Source of the DNA: Candidatus Diapherotrites archaeon
Lineage (GTDB): Archaea; Iainarchaeota; Iainarchaeia; Iainarchaeales; 1-14-0-10-31-34
NCBI GenBank assembly: GCA_040755695.1
Contig: JBFMAK010000001.1
Span: 510,637-574,636, forward strand
Direction: 5' to 3'
DNA: 64,000 nt
Shown here: positions 16,080 to 25,912 of the stretch, piece by piece
Position numbering within the stretch: the stretch's first letter is position 1
How the letters are laid out: every line of letters starts with the position of its first letter
Notes under the pieces: generated by a model
Seen by the model: only the letters and a program-made list of their open reading frames with translations
Databases searched by the model: none
Told to the model about the DNA's origin: nothing
Translations under genes and position numbers: made by a program

Positions 16080-16790
16080 ATGCCTGAAACAAAACTGAAT
16101 GTAAAACTTTTAAGGTATACTTTTGAGCCTGAGATTGCCGCTGCCCTCGGGGCAAAGATGTGCTATAATAAGGTGGGAATAGATGAATTGGTTGAAGGAA
16201 TGACAAAAGAGAAGGCAGAAAAATTATTGAATCACATTATTGACGTGGGCCATCATTCTGTCTTAGAGCACGCAAGCTTCACTTTTGCAGTTGAAGGCAT
16301 CAGCAGGGCCTGCTCCCACCAATTAGTAAGGCACAGAATAGCTTCTTATTCACAGCAAAGCCAGAGATATGTCGACTTAAGTTCTTTCAATTTCATTGTG
16401 CCGCCGAGCATTAAAGGAAACCAGAAAGCATTGCAGAAATTCAATGAGGCATTAGAGAAAACAAAAGAGGCTTACGGCGAGTTAGTGAAAGATGCCCCAA
16501 AAGAGGACGCAAGATTCATTCTTCCTAATGCAATAGAAACAAAAATTGTAATCACAATGAACACGCGTTCTCTCTATAATTTCTTTGAGAAAAGGTTGTG
16601 CACTAGAGCCCAATGGGAGATTAGGGCTTTAGCGCAAAAAATGCTTGAAGAAGTAATGAAGGTTGCTCCGCTTTTATTCAAGGAGTGCGGGCCTTCCTGC
16701 AAGACAATAGGCTTGTGCAGGGAAGGAAAGAATGCCTGCAATTTGTATAAAGTATATGGCGCAAGGCTGAAGGAAATAAGGCAGCTTTAA
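16080..16790 (+). CDS. thyX: Flavin-dependent thymidylate synthase
   Basis: A 236-residue ThyX that makes dTMP from dUMP using methylene-THF as carbon donor and FAD/NADPH for reduction. The signature RHRIASYSQQSQR is complete and SVLEHASFTF precedes it, with the conserved Arg in RAQWEIR. The C-terminus has a Cys-containing tail (ECGPSCKTIGLCREG). ATG 16080 is chosen because GGTGGGG lies just upstream; the frame extends back to 16035. It is followed 25 bases later by folC, so a folate-linked operon is likely. Confidence 0.94.
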   Translation: MPETKLNVKLLRYTFEPEIAAALGAKMCYNKVGIDELVEGMTKEKAEKLLNHIIDVGHHSVLEHASFTFAVEGISRACSHQLVRHRIASYSQQSQRYVDLSSFNFIVPPSIKGNQKALQKFNEALEKTKEAYGELVKDAPKEDARFILPNAIETKIVITMNTRSLYNFFEKRLCTRAQWEIRALAQKMLEEVMKVAPLLFKECGPSCKTIGLCREGKNACNLYKVYGARLKEIRQL

Positions 16791-16815
16791 AATAAAATTT
16801 TTCCATAAACTTTTT

Positions 16816-18114
16816 ATGCTTGAATCAAATGCATTAAATTACCTGAATTCCCTTGACAAATTCGGCACTGTTTTTGGGCTGGAGAGAATCCAGAGGCTAA
16901 CTGAATTATTGAATTTCCCCCAGAATTCCTTTTCTTCAGTTCACGTTGCAGGAACAAACGGCAAAGGCTCAACATGTTCCTTTATTGCCTCAATATTAAG
17001 GGAAGCAGGCTTCAATGCAGGGCTGTACACTTCGCCTCATCTTGTGTCCTTCACTGAAAGAATTCAGGTGAATGGAAAAAAGATTAATGAAAAGGAATTG
17101 AAGACAGGAATAAATAAAATAAGAAAATTAATTGCAGAAGAGCAGGAAAAAAACAAAAAATTCCAGCCAACCCAGTTTGAAGTGCTTACAGCTCTTGCAT
17201 TCAATTATTTTGCAGAAAAGAAAATAGATTTTGCTGTAATAGAAACAGGCTTGGGAGGAAGGCTTGACGCAACAAATGTCCTAAAACCCGAGGTTGCGGT
17301 AATCACAAACATTTCCTTGGAGCACACAAAGGAGCTGGGGAACACAATAAAAAAAATTGTGCATGAGAAGGCAGGAATAATAAAGCAAAATTATGTTGTG
17401 GTGACAGCAGAGACAAAAAAAGATGCATTGAAAGAAATAAGAGAGAAGTGCGTTCAAGAGAAAGCAAAATTATTTGAATTAAGAAAGCACTGCACTTGGA
17501 AGAGAAAATCATTCAGCCTGAAAGGCCAGAAATTCCAGGCAAAAATTCTTGGAAAGAAATACAATTTATTCATTCCGTTTTTAGGAGAACACCAATTGCA
17601 GAACGCCTGCACTGCAGTCCTTGCAGTAAAACTGCTCAAACAAAAAATCCCATATAAAGCAATTACTGAAGGCCTGCAAAAAACCAGGTGGCCTGCGAGA
17701 TTTGAAGTGAAAAGAAAAAATCCTTTGCTTGTGCTTGATGCAGCCCATAACCCTGCATGCTTTAAGGCTCTCGCACGAACAGTAAAAGAAGTGAAAAAGA
17801 AAATTAAAGCCCAAAAACTGATTCTTGTTTTAGGTGTTGCAGGTGACAAGGACATCAAAGGCATCTGCAGGCGCATAATCCCTCCTGCTGATAAAATAAT
17901 TGTAACTCAGGCAAAGTACAGGGGCATGAAAGCAGAAAGAATTGCAGCAGAAGTAAAAAAATACAAGAAAAATTTTGTTGTAATAAGAAGTGTGCCGAAA
18001 GCAGTGAAGAAGGCAATTAATTCTGCTTCAGAAAAAGATTTTGTGCTTGTGGCAGGAAGCCATTATGTTTTAGGCGAAGCTTGCGGGCATCATTACACCA
18101 ACAGCTTTAAATAG
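16816..18114 (+). CDS. folC: Folylpolyglutamate / dihydrofolate synthase
   Basis: A 432-residue Mur-ligase-family enzyme that adds glutamate to (dihydro)folates, ATP-dependently. Visible are the P-loop VAGTNGKGST (44-53), the SPHLVSFTERI folate-binding loop, ETGLGGRLDATN, NISLEHTKELG and the C-terminal LVLDAAHNPACF. Length is normal. It sits directly downstream of thyX. Its presence with GlyA, FolD, PurN and PurH shows that this archaeon uses tetrahydrofolate rather than only methanopterin. Confidence 0.93.
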   Translation: MLESNALNYLNSLDKFGTVFGLERIQRLTELLNFPQNSFSSVHVAGTNGKGSTCSFIASILREAGFNAGLYTSPHLVSFTERIQVNGKKINEKELKTGINKIRKLIAEEQEKNKKFQPTQFEVLTALAFNYFAEKKIDFAVIETGLGGRLDATNVLKPEVAVITNISLEHTKELGNTIKKIVHEKAGIIKQNYVVVTAETKKDALKEIREKCVQEKAKLFELRKHCTWKRKSFSLKGQKFQAKILGKKYNLFIPFLGEHQLQNACTAVLAVKLLKQKIPYKAITEGLQKTRWPARFEVKRKNPLLVLDAAHNPACFKALARTVKEVKKKIKAQKLILVLGVAGDKDIKGICRRIIPPADKIIVTQAKYRGMKAERIAAEVKKYKKNFVVIRSVPKAVKKAINSASEKDFVLVAGSHYVLGEACGHHYTNSFK

Positions 18115-18183
18115 CAGATTTTATAATTATTACGCCCATCAAACAAATAAACGCTTCTTCAATTCAAGGAATAAAGTGATTAA

Positions 18184-19128
18184 ATGGTTTTTTACCAGTT
18201 GCTCATTATTATTTTTGGTTTTGTGTTAATTGCCAAAAGCGCTAATGAAATCATAAAAAGCCTGATAAGGGTTGCAGGGTATTTGGGCTTTACAGAGTTT
18301 GCAATTAGTTTTCTTCTTGTTGGGGTTATCTCTGTAATGCCGGAGCTTGTGATTGGAGTAATGTCTGCAGTTGAAGGAACGCCTTCATTCGGGCTTGGAA
18401 TAATATTTGGTTCAAATATTGCAGATCTTACATTAATAATTGGAACTGTCGCCCTGTTGTCAAAGAGCATTAAACTGCATTCTTCAACAATAAAGCAGGC
18501 AAAGTTTCTTGTTTTGCTCATTGCCTTGCCTGTGCTCTTGCTGTGGGATTCAGAGCTCTCCCGCTTGGATGGCTTAATCCTTCTGCTGGCATTCCTTTTT
18601 TACATTTATAGGGTTGTCAAGTTGCATGGCCCTTCAGTGCAGCCTTTCATAAAGAAAAAGCCTGATATCTTCTTTGAATTCACTGTTCTTTTAGTATGCC
18701 TTATAGTCGTTTTTATTTCAGGAAACATGATCACTCACGCCGGCAAAGAATTGAGTTCAATCCTTTTTCTGCCTCTCTTTTTTGTGGGAATAATTCTCGC
18801 TGTAGGCACATGCATCCCTGAGCTGGCAATGGCAGTGCAGGCCTCAAGAAAAAAGCACGCTGAACTGGGTTTCGGCGACATCATAGGCAACGTGTTTGCT
18901 GACTGCACAGGCACTATTGGAATTATTGCTTTGATTTCGCCAATAAGGCCAGAATACCCTCAATTGACAGTTCTTACAGGAATAATTATGGTAGGCTCGC
19001 TGATGGCCCTTTTATTCATATTCGGCTCAAACAAAAAGATTTCAAAGAGAGAAGGCGTTTACTTAATCTTAATGTACATTCTATTGCTGATGTTCCAGTT
19101 TATTGTGGAGAAAATGACTGTAGTGTGA
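18184..19128 (+). CDS. Ca2+/Na+ antiporter-like membrane protein (CaCA family)
   Basis: A 314-residue protein with about ten hydrophobic segments and the two inverted alpha repeats of the CaCA superfamily: GVISVMPELVIGVMSA with FGSNIADLTLIIG in the first half, and AVGTCIPELAMAVQAS with IIGNVFADCTGTIG in the second. In NCX_Mj these repeats form the ion sites, and the paired Glu residues (in MPEL and IPEL) are kept. It probably exports Ca2+ against Na+ or H+. The YrbG-type length fits. Ribosome binding site AAGTGAT precedes the ATG. Confidence 0.88.
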   Translation: MVFYQLLIIIFGFVLIAKSANEIIKSLIRVAGYLGFTEFAISFLLVGVISVMPELVIGVMSAVEGTPSFGLGIIFGSNIADLTLIIGTVALLSKSIKLHSSTIKQAKFLVLLIALPVLLLWDSELSRLDGLILLLAFLFYIYRVVKLHGPSVQPFIKKKPDIFFEFTVLLVCLIVVFISGNMITHAGKELSSILFLPLFFVGIILAVGTCIPELAMAVQASRKKHAELGFGDIIGNVFADCTGTIGIIALISPIRPEYPQLTVLTGIIMVGSLMALLFIFGSNKKISKREGVYLILMYILLLMFQFIVEKMTVV

Positions 19129-19196
19129 ATCCAGCAAAACAAATAAAAAATGTTCCTGGATTAATTAATAGAATTAAAATGGATTGGCGGAATTAA

Positions 19197-19913
19197 ATGG
19201 ATTCAAGGAAAATGATTACAAAAAAAAGAATCTTCTTTATTGGATTGTTTGTTTTATTGGTTTTAATTGCAAACCAGATAAACTTCTCCAAGGTAATAGG
19301 CTCGGACAAGCAGTACTTCACTTTCTTCCAGTTCTTTGGGCCTATCGCTGGTGCTTTTTTGGGCCCAGTATTTGGGGCAGTCTCAGTGCTTGGAGCCCAG
19401 TTAATTGAATTCACTGCATCAGGCAAAGCCTTTGATTTCATCAACTTGTTCAGGCTGGCTCCAATGATTTTCGCTGCATACTACTTTGGTAAATTTGGGG
19501 TTAAGTCATTAAAAGGAGCCTTGATTCCTATTGTCCCATTAATCTGCATGGCATTATTCATTTTGCACCCGATTGGGGGCCAGGTATGGTATTACAGCTT
19601 ATACTGGTTAATTCCATTGATTGCATTCCTGTTCTTCAAGAAAAGATTGTTTGCCAGAAGCCTTGGCGCGACTTTTACAGCGCACGCAATAGGCTCGACA
19701 GTATGGCTTTACACTATCCCCATGGCTGCAAGCCAATGGCAGATGCTCATACCAATTGTAGCATATGAAAGGATTCTCTTTGCTGCAGGCATTTCAGTTT
19801 CTTTCATTGCATTCAATTCAGTGCTGGCAAAACTAGAGCGCTTGCTGCCCTCAGAAATAATAAGCATTGACGCAAGGTATGTGCTATTCAAGACAGCAAA
19901 AATCAAGGCGTAA
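19197..19913 (+). CDS. ECF transporter S-component-like membrane protein
   Basis: A 238-residue protein with about six hydrophobic helices. FQFFGPIAGAFLGPVFGAV followed by SVLGAQLIEF resembles the Gly/Ala-rich helices of ECF-transporter substrate-binding (S) subunits, and the C-terminal half has FTAHAIGSTVWLYTIP. No ATPase or T-subunit genes are adjacent, so transport activity would depend on a shared energy module elsewhere. The substrate cannot be inferred. The family assignment is tentative. Confidence 0.55.
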   Translation: MDSRKMITKKRIFFIGLFVLLVLIANQINFSKVIGSDKQYFTFFQFFGPIAGAFLGPVFGAVSVLGAQLIEFTASGKAFDFINLFRLAPMIFAAYYFGKFGVKSLKGALIPIVPLICMALFILHPIGGQVWYYSLYWLIPLIAFLFFKKRLFARSLGATFTAHAIGSTVWLYTIPMAASQWQMLIPIVAYERILFAAGISVSFIAFNSVLAKLERLLPSEIISIDARYVLFKTAKIKA

Positions 19914-19916
19914 ACA

Positions 19917-19928
19917 ATAAATATTTAT
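19917..19928. promoter_or_regulatory. Palindrome upstream of RHH/MazF-like module
   Basis: ATAAATATTTAT is a perfect 12-bp palindrome 33 bases upstream of the antitoxin ATG. It is followed by an ACTTATTATACTTATT direct repeat. Position and symmetry suit a binding site for the ribbon-helix-helix antitoxin overlapping the TATA box. In so AT-rich a region a palindrome can arise by chance. Confidence 0.4.
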
Positions 19929-19961
19929 ATTTTACTTATTATACTTATTTAAGGTGATTTA

Positions 19962-20165
19962 ATGGTTAATATGACTTTGGCTATCCCTGAACAATTACAT
20001 AAAATCATGAAGAAGCATTCTGATATTAAATGGACTGAGGTGGCAAGAAAAGCAATTGAGAGAAAAACCAAAGAACTTGAATTAAAAAATGATTCGTGGA
20101 GAAAATATGCTTTAAAGCATGCCTTAGAAAACTGGGATGAAGCTGATGAACTCATCCGATATTAA
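19962..20165 (+). CDS. Ribbon-helix-helix-type antitoxin
   Basis: A 67-residue protein starting VNMTLAIPEQLHKIMKKH, the beta strand of a ribbon-helix-helix DNA-binding domain, followed by DIKWTEVARKAIERKTKEL and an acidic tail likely to wrap the toxin. The pattern is that of archaeal VapB-type antitoxins; the VapB at 31667 has the same layout. GGTGATT precedes its ATG. It overlaps the next gene by 29 bases, as is usual for toxin-antitoxin pairs. Confidence 0.75.
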   Translation: MVNMTLAIPEQLHKIMKKHSDIKWTEVARKAIERKTKELELKNDSWRKYALKHALENWDEADELIRY

Positions 20166-20496
20166 ACAAGGCGAATTAGTTGTAGCAGATATTCTTTTTG
20201 CAGAACAAATAGGGGTTAAAAGAAGATTAGCTTTGGTTGTAAGCAGCACAGAATTCAACAAAAAATCTTTGGATATTATTGTTTTAAAAGTGACATCACA
20301 AGGAAGCAAAACACAATTTGATGTTAAACTTTTAAACGAAAACACTTTTGGCAAAACATTAAATAAAGAAAGCTCAATAATGGTTGATTTCCCGGTAGTT
20401 ATTATGAAAGAAAAAATTATAGCAAGGCCTGATAAAATCAAAGACGAAAAACTGAAAGAAATAAAACAAAAAATAAAGCAGTTGTATGAACTGTGA
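20137..20496 (+). CDS. MazF/PemK-like toxin
   Basis: A 119-residue protein with the PemK/MazF fold pattern: KQGELVVADILFAEQIGVKRRLALVVSS, where the first strand and the basic turn match MazF KRGDIV...RPAVVV, then IIVLKVTSQG and a final VDFPVVIMKEKII. MazF-type toxins are ribonucleases. It is paired with an upstream RHH antitoxin rather than an AbrB-type MazE. The ATG may be at 20137 or 20146 (MNSSDIKQGEL). It differs clearly from the MazF at 33065. Confidence 0.7.
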   Translation: MKLMNSSDIKQGELVVADILFAEQIGVKRRLALVVSSTEFNKKSLDIIVLKVTSQGSKTQFDVKLLNENTFGKTLNKESSIMVDFPVVIMKEKIIARPDKIKDEKLKEIKQKIKQLYEL

Positions 20497-20508
20497 ATTC
20501 CTTTCAAT

Positions 20509-21285
20509 TCACCTGAAGAAACGGAATTTCTTTTTTTGCCTTTTAAGAAGGAATTTGGCTTCAGCTTTCTTTCCTTCGCTGCGCAAGTCCCTTATCCTGC
20601 GCGCCAGTTTTCCTCTTTGTTCAAGGATTGCTTGAGCCCTGAACCTTTCCCTGGCTTGTTTTAAGGGGTCCTTCCTGTAAGGCTTTTCAGTATTAAACAT
20701 AAGGTTTGAATAGCCCTTTTCACGGATTAATTTGTTTAATGCTTCTTCCAAGCCAAAGCCTTTCACTGCCTCAATCCATTTTGCTTTTCTTCTGAACAAG
20801 GGCTCTAAAGCCTGAATCCTGAATGCCCTCTGCTCGCTGGACTCCCTTATATAGAATTGCATGCCTTCATTTTGTAATGCGGTAAGCATGTTCACCTTTC
20901 TTTCCTTTAATTCCAAGGCAAGCCTTGTTACCTGTATCGGTTTAAGCCTTATTATGTCTGCGTCTAGGGTGACAAGAATTGAGGAATTGTTCTGCTTTGC
21001 GTGAATTGCCCCTGCAAGGAATGCCTGGCCTTTTCCTAAATGTTTTCCTTTTATTGGGTCTGAGTGAATAACTTTCACTCCAGTTCTTCCTGCAATCTCT
21101 CTTGTCCTGTCCTTGCTGCCGTCATCTATTTCATCTATTAATACAACCTCCCTTCTTGCAGGGTCCTGTTTCTGCCATGACTTCAAAGGATTTAATACTC
21201 TGCCAATTAATTTTTCTTCGTTCCAGGCGGGAACAATTACAGTAATTTTTTCTGACCTTAAATTTTCAGGTGTTCTTGCAGGCAT
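20509..21285 (-). CDS. Family 2 glycosyltransferase
   Basis: A 258-residue cytoplasmic GT-A enzyme: ITVIVPAWNEEKLIGRVL at the N-terminus, the EIDDGSKDRTREIA nucleotide loop and the DxD-like LVTLDADIIRL. It transfers a sugar from an NDP donor to an unknown acceptor. After residue 150 it is very basic (QARERFRAQAILEQRGK, LKRQKKKFRFFR), unlike typical GT2 proteins, and could bind a membrane or RNA. No transmembrane segment is seen. ATG 21285 (MPARTPENLR) fits better than the longer frame to 21342. It is divergent from the ATPase gene with 55 bases between. Confidence 0.82.
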   Translation of the reverse strand: MPARTPENLRSEKITVIVPAWNEEKLIGRVLNPLKSWQKQDPARREVVLIDEIDDGSKDRTREIAGRTGVKVIHSDPIKGKHLGKGQAFLAGAIHAKQNNSSILVTLDADIIRLKPIQVTRLALELKERKVNMLTALQNEGMQFYIRESSEQRAFRIQALEPLFRRKAKWIEAVKGFGLEEALNKLIREKGYSNLMFNTEKPYRKDPLKQARERFRAQAILEQRGKLARRIRDLRSEGKKAEAKFLLKRQKKKFRFFR

Positions 21286-21340
21286 ACAGAAATTAATATT
21301 AAAATAAATCATTATTAATTTATTCTTCCATCTATTTAGC

Positions 21341-23971
21341 ATGCCTGAATTTTATGAGGTTCCAGCAGAAAAGGCTGTAAGCGAGCTGAATTCCAGTGAA
21401 GCAGAGGGATTGAGCGAGAGAGAAGCAGCAGCAAGGCTGCAGGAATACGGCTTCAACAGGCTCAAGGAAGAAAAACCCAAGTCAAAGCTTTACATCTTCC
21501 TGTCCCAGTTCAATAACGTTCTCATCTGGGTCTTGATTGCTGCAACAGTAATTGCACTCCTCTTGAACGAAACAATTGATGCAATTGCAATTACTGCAAT
21601 AATCCTCTTGAATGCTTTCATTGGCTTCTACCAGGAAAACAAGGCAGACAAATCAATCCAGGAATTAAAGAAGTTAATGAGCTTAAAGGCAACAGTGATA
21701 AGGGAAGGCAAAAGAAAGCATATTGAATCAGAGCTTTTGGTGCCAGGAGACATTGTATTAATACAGGAAGGAGAAAGAATTCCAGCAGACATAAGGCTCT
21801 TGGAAGCATTCGAGCTCAAAACACAAGAGGCATCGCTTACGGGGGAAAGCACTCCAGTAAAAAAGAAGGCAGAAGCAATTAAAGGAAAAACCATAATTGC
21901 AGACCAATCAAACATGCTTTTCTCAGGCACTGTTATTGTGACAGGGGAAGGCAAGGGCATTATAGCAAGAACAGGAATGAACACTGAAATAGGAAAGATT
22001 GCAGGATTAATTGAAACAATAAAAGAAGAGCCTACCCCACTGCAATTAAAATTGAATGAGCTAGCAAAAAAGATTGCAGTATTTATACTGCTCATCTGCG
22101 CTTTTATTTTCTTCATGCAGTTCTTCTTCCTGAGAATTGAAAGCACTTCATTAATTCAGAGAATAACTGACTCATTGCTTGAATCCATAAGCCTTGCTGT
22201 AGCAGCAATACCTGAAGGACTGCCTGCAGTAGTGACAATTTCTTTGGCTTTAAGCATAAGGAGAATGATTAAAAGGAATGCATTAATAAGAAGGCTGCCT
22301 GCAGTAGAAACCTTAGGCTCAATTACTGTAATCTGCTCTGACAAGACAGGCACCTTAACAAAAAACGAAATGAATATAACTAACATTTATTATAACGGCA
22401 AATTCTTTGGCGTAACAGAAAAAGGATTCAAAGAAAAAAACACTGAAGTAAACCCCCAAGAATTTGAACTGCTTTTCAGGACAGCAGTATTATGCAACAA
22501 CGCCTCAATAGAAGAGGGCACTCTATTAGGAGACCCAACTGAAACAGCCTTGCTTTCGGTTGCATTAAAGGCAGGCACTAATGAAAAAAAGCTTAAGGCA
22601 GAATGGAAGAGATTGAATGAAGTGCCATTCTCTTCAGAGAAGAAGTTCATGGTCACACTAAACCAGTTTGAAGGAAGAAAATATGCTTTCATGAAAGGTG
22701 CAGCAGAAAAAGTTCTTGAAAAATGCTCCAAGATTTACTTGAATGACAGCACAAGGCTTATCTCCTATGGAGACAAGCAGGAAATAACCAGGGCAGAAGA
22801 AGAAATGGCGTCAAACGCCCTTCGCGTATTGGGCTTTGCCTTCAAAGAGATGTCAACTGAAAAAGAAGGCATTGAAGAAGGCTTTACTTTCTTGGGCCTG
22901 CAGGGAATGATTGATGCCCCAAGGCCTGAAGCATTCAAGTCAATCCAGTTATGCAAGAAAGCAGGAATAAAGGTGATAATGATTACTGGGGACCATCTCC
23001 TTACAGCACAGGCAATAGCAAAACAGCTTGACTTAGAGGGAATTGCTGTAACAGGAAAGGAATTGGATGAAATGAACGAGGAGAAATTAAAGGAAATAAT
23101 TGCTGAAGCAACTGTTTTTGCTAGAGTTAATCCAGAGCACAAGCTCAGAATAATTAATGCATTGAAAGAGAAAGGCCATATTGTTGCAATGACAGGAGAC
23201 GGAGTAAATGACGCTCCCGCCCTCAAAAAGGCAGACATTGGAATTGCAATGGGCATTACAGGAACAGACGTAGCCAAAGAGTCAAGCGAAATAATTCTAA
23301 CAGACGACAACTTTGCAAGCATTGTTTCTGCAGTAGAAGAAGGAAGAGGAATTTACGACAACATAGTGAAATCAATTGCATATCTTCTCTCAGGAAACAT
23401 TGCAGAAGTTCTAATAATCCTGATTGCAGTGCTCTTATTCAAGCCCTTGCCATTGCTTGCAACCCAACTGCTGTGGATCAATATTGTATCTGACGGCCTT
23501 CCTGCTTTGGCCCTGTCATTTGACCCAGCAGAAAGAGGCATAATGCACAAGAAGCCTCGCAATCCAAAAGAAGGCATAATGTCAAAAAACATAATTTTCA
23601 CAATTGCTGCAATGAACATACTGATTGCAGCTTCAGTGCTTTTATTGTTCAATTCTTATTTGAATGAAAGCACCCAGAAAGCCCAGACAGTAGCATTCAC
23701 TGCCGTAGTGCTTTACGAGCTGTTGATGGCCTACATTATAAGGACACAGTATAAGCTGAACCTTTTCTCCAATAAATGGCTGCAGACTGCAGTGGCAACA
23801 GCATTCCTGCTGCAGTTAATAATAATTTATTCTCCATTGAACATATTCTTCCATTCAGTGCCATTGAATTTAATTGACTGGGCGAAGATAGCAGCCTGCG
23901 GTGCAGTAATATTCATTGGAGGCATTGCATTAAACAAGACCGGAATGAAAATAAAAAAAGAATTACCTTAA
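21341..23971 (+). CDS. P2-type cation (Ca2+)-transporting ATPase
   Basis: An 876-residue P-type pump. The N-terminal cation-ATPase domain ([17 protein letters not shown]) is followed by helices, the actuator SLTGESTPV, the M4 ion-site motif [15 protein letters not shown] (PEGL is typical of Ca2+ pumps), the phosphorylation site [13 protein letters not shown], the hinge [13 protein letters not shown] and a six-helix C-terminal module with [20 protein letters not shown]. These are the SERCA/PMCA-like P2 signatures. It probably exports Ca2+, as may the CaCA protein encoded 2 kb upstream. All catalytic motifs are intact. Confidence 0.93.
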   Translation: MPEFYEVPAEKAVSELNSSEAEGLSEREAAARLQEYGFNRLKEEKPKSKLYIFLSQFNNVLIWVLIAATVIALLLNETIDAIAITAIILLNAFIGFYQENKADKSIQELKKLMSLKATVIREGKRKHIESELLVPGDIVLIQEGERIPADIRLLEAFELKTQEASLTGESTPVKKKAEAIKGKTIIADQSNMLFSGTVIVTGEGKGIIARTGMNTEIGKIAGLIETIKEEPTPLQLKLNELAKKIAVFILLICAFIFFMQFFFLRIESTSLIQRITDSLLESISLAVAAIPEGLPAVVTISLALSIRRMIKRNALIRRLPAVETLGSITVICSDKTGTLTKNEMNITNIYYNGKFFGVTEKGFKEKNTEVNPQEFELLFRTAVLCNNASIEEGTLLGDPTETALLSVALKAGTNEKKLKAEWKRLNEVPFSSEKKFMVTLNQFEGRKYAFMKGAAEKVLEKCSKIYLNDSTRLISYGDKQEITRAEEEMASNALRVLGFAFKEMSTEKEGIEEGFTFLGLQGMIDAPRPEAFKSIQLCKKAGIKVIMITGDHLLTAQAIAKQLDLEGIAVTGKELDEMNEEKLKEIIAEATVFARVNPEHKLRIINALKEKGHIVAMTGDGVNDAPALKKADIGIAMGITGTDVAKESSEIILTDDNFASIVSAVEEGRGIYDNIVKSIAYLLSGNIAEVLIILIAVLLFKPLPLLATQLLWINIVSDGLPALALSFDPAERGIMHKKPRNPKEGIMSKNIIFTIAAMNILIAASVLLLFNSYLNESTQKAQTVAFTAVVLYELLMAYIIRTQYKLNLFSNKWLQTAVATAFLLQLIIIYSPLNIFFHSVPLNLIDWAKIAACGAVIFIGGIALNKTGMKIKKELP

Positions 23972-24268
23972 CAGAATTTTCAGGCAGTCTTTTTCTTTGA
24001 GCATTAAGGCATGTTTTCCTGGAATTATGCCTAATCCTTTGCCCAAGGTTTTTGGGATTCTCACTGCAATGGAATTTCCCCATTTGGAGAACTTCACCTT
24101 CTCTGCCTTTTTGAGTTCGCGATATTTTTCAGCTAATTCATTCAGCTGCTTCATGTCCATTAGTTCTTCCCCGCATTTAGGGCACTTGAAGGTCCGGAAT
24201 TTAATTCCATCCTCTTCCATAAGCCTTTCTTCTTCAACCATTTTGTTCTTGCATTTCTGGCACTTCAT
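23963..24268 (-). CDS. Zinc-ribbon + AbrB-domain antitoxin (module 1)
   Basis: A 101-residue protein with an N-terminal YgiT/MqsA-like zinc ribbon (CQKCKNK ... CPKCGEEL) and a C-terminal AbrB/SpoVT swapped-hairpin domain (FSKWGNSIAVRIPKTLGKGL, then KHALMLKEKDCLKIL). The zinc ribbon would bind the partner toxin and the AbrB domain DNA. It follows the DUF4258 gene by 5 bases. Its last 9 bases overlap the convergent P-type ATPase gene. A longer start at 24286 would run into the toxin gene and is less likely. Confidence 0.78.
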   Translation of the reverse strand: MKCQKCKNKMVEEERLMEEDGIKFRTFKCPKCGEELMDMKQLNELAEKYRELKKAEKVKFSKWGNSIAVRIPKTLGKGLGIIPGKHALMLKEKDCLKILLR

Positions 24269-24273
24269 AAAAA

Positions 24274-24501
24274 TCAATGCTTCCATTCAATTGTTTTAAT
24301 TATAATGCACTCCTTTTCTTCAACTCCAATGCACACAACCTTTCCTTTCCTGTAATCTTTAACAAATCTGATTTGATTGCAGCCAAACCTTTCAATTCTT
24401 CCCCCGTCAATTGATGCTTTGACCATGTCAGGGAAAATTCTCCTCTGCCTTGCCCTAACAACTGCATGCGTGCTGAACAAAATTCTCTTGTTCAAACCCA
24501 A
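24274..24501 (-). CDS. DUF4258 toxin-like protein (module 1)
   Basis: A 75-residue protein with the DUF4258 pattern HAVVRARQRRIFPDMVKASI followed by a Gly-rich turn and three beta strands (CNQIRFVKDY, KVVCIGVEEKEC, IIIKTIEW). These small RelE/MqsR-like proteins are commonly toxins beside zinc-ribbon antitoxins. The TTG start at 24501 has GAGAGGG upstream. The order toxin-then-antitoxin matches mqsRA and the second module at 25913. A 16-bp palindrome lies 14 bases upstream. Confidence 0.72.
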   Translation of the reverse strand: MGLNKRILFSTHAVVRARQRRIFPDMVKASIDGGRIERFGCNQIRFVKDYRKGKVVCIGVEEKECIIIKTIEWKH

Positions 24502-24514
24502 TCCAACCCTCTCA

Positions 24515-24530
24515 GATATACATGTATATC
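24515..24530. promoter_or_regulatory. Perfect 16-bp palindromic operator GATATACATGTATATC
   Basis: The sequence is its own reverse complement and lies 14 bases upstream of the DUF4258 start and about 90 bases before glyA. Its core TATAC-AT-GTATA recurs with spacers of 6 and 3 bases before two other modules (25885 and 27353) that encode AbrB-like domains. I infer that it is the autoregulatory site of the AbrB-domain antitoxin. Confidence 0.6.
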
Positions 24531-24621
24531 CATAAGATATTAAAATCTTTCTCTACGTCAATCGCCAGAACAAAAAGCAAAACAATTAATTTAATAATAA
24601 TTTCTTTATCCTTTACTTATC

Positions 24622-25851
24622 ATGTTCCTAGAAAAAACTGATTCTGAAATAACAAGGGCTTTAGAGAACGAGAAGAAGAGGCAGATGGAAGGCCTTGAAC
24701 TCATAGCCTCAGAGAATTATGTTTCTAAGGCAGTATTAGAAGCAATGGGCTCAATCTTCACCAACAAATATTCTGAGGGATATCCCCACAAGAGATATTA
24801 TGGAGGCAATGAATTCATAGATGTAATAGAAGACCTGGCAATTGAGAGAGCAAAAAAATTATTCAATGCAGAACACGTGAATGTACAGCCTTATTCTGGC
24901 TCTCCAGCAAACCACGCAGTATTCTTTGCGCTCCTTGAATTGAAAGACAAGTTCATGGGCATGAGCCTTGCAATGGGAGGCCACCTAACCCACGGAAGCG
25001 CAGTCAATTTCTCAGGAAAGCATTATACTGCAGTGCCTTACGGAGTCTCAAAAGAAGATGAAAGAATAGACTATGACGAAATAAGAAAGATTGCCCTGCA
25101 GGAAAAACCCAAATTAATCCTTTCAGGCTATACAGCCTATCCAAGGGAAATAGACTTCAAGGAATTCAAGAAGATTGCAGAAGAGGTTGGGGCAATAAGC
25201 TTTGCTGACATTTCTCATATTTCAGGCTTGTGCGCTGCAGGAGTGCACGAAAACCCTGTCCCATACTTTGACGTTGTTTCTACTACCACCCATAAAACCT
25301 TAAGGGGCCCAAGAGGCGCAATAATAATGTGCAAAGAGGGATTAGCACAAAAAATTGATAAGGCTGTCTTCCCAGGCCTGCAGGGAGGCCCTCACGACCA
25401 TATCAACGCAGCAAAAGCCGTTGCATTCAGGGAAGCACTCAAGCCTGAATTCAAGGAATACGCAAGACAGATTGAAAGGAATGCAAAAGCCTTGGGAGAA
25501 GAACTTCAAGCCCAAGGCTTCAGGCTTGTTTCAGGAGGCACAGACAACCATTTGCTGCTCGTTGACCTGACACCAAAAAATATTACTGGAAAAGAAGCAG
25601 AAACCCTATTGGATGAAGCAGGCATTTACTGCAACAAGAACATGATTCCCTTTGATTCAAGAAAGCCAATGGACCCTTCAGGGATAAGGATAGGCACGCC
25701 TGCCCTTACAACAAGAGGAATGAAAGAAAAAGAAATGAAGGAAGTTGGAATGCTCATAGCAAAAACAATTGAACACAGAACAGACGAGGCAATGAAGAAA
25801 AAGATAAGGGAAGAAGTAAAAGAGCTCTGCAAAGGCTTTGTGATATACTAA
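24622..25851 (+). CDS. glyA: Serine hydroxymethyltransferase
   Basis: A 409-residue PLP enzyme that converts serine plus tetrahydrofolate to glycine plus methylene-THF, the main one-carbon entry. The PLP lysine is K225 in [12 protein letters not shown]. Other GlyA signatures are [29 protein letters not shown], the QPYSGSPAN cofactor loop and LQGGPHDH. Length is normal. Methylene-THF feeds ThyX and FolD, both encoded nearby. It is flanked on each side by a DUF4258/zinc-ribbon-AbrB module. Confidence 0.95.
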   Translation: MFLEKTDSEITRALENEKKRQMEGLELIASENYVSKAVLEAMGSIFTNKYSEGYPHKRYYGGNEFIDVIEDLAIERAKKLFNAEHVNVQPYSGSPANHAVFFALLELKDKFMGMSLAMGGHLTHGSAVNFSGKHYTAVPYGVSKEDERIDYDEIRKIALQEKPKLILSGYTAYPREIDFKEFKKIAEEVGAISFADISHISGLCAAGVHENPVPYFDVVSTTTHKTLRGPRGAIIMCKEGLAQKIDKAVFPGLQGGPHDHINAAKAVAFREALKPEFKEYARQIERNAKALGEELQAQGFRLVSGGTDNHLLLVDLTPKNITGKEAETLLDEAGIYCNKNMIPFDSRKPMDPSGIRIGTPALTTRGMKEKEMKEVGMLIAKTIEHRTDEAMKKKIREEVKELCKGFVIY

Positions 25852-25884
25852 GTAGCTAATTTTTTATAAAAGGATAATTTTAAA

Positions 25885-25900
25885 TATACTTCCTTGTATA
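25885..25900. promoter_or_regulatory. TATAC-N6-GTATA operator of module 2
   Basis: TATACTTCCTTGTATA lies 12 bases upstream of the second DUF4258 start and is followed at once by TATTGGTATATT, a further partial half-site. It shares TATAC/GTATA half-sites with operators at 24515 and 27353. The TATA box TTTAAATA (25879-25886) overlaps its left edge, so binding would block transcription. Confidence 0.5.
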
Positions 25901-25912
25901 TATTGGTATATT

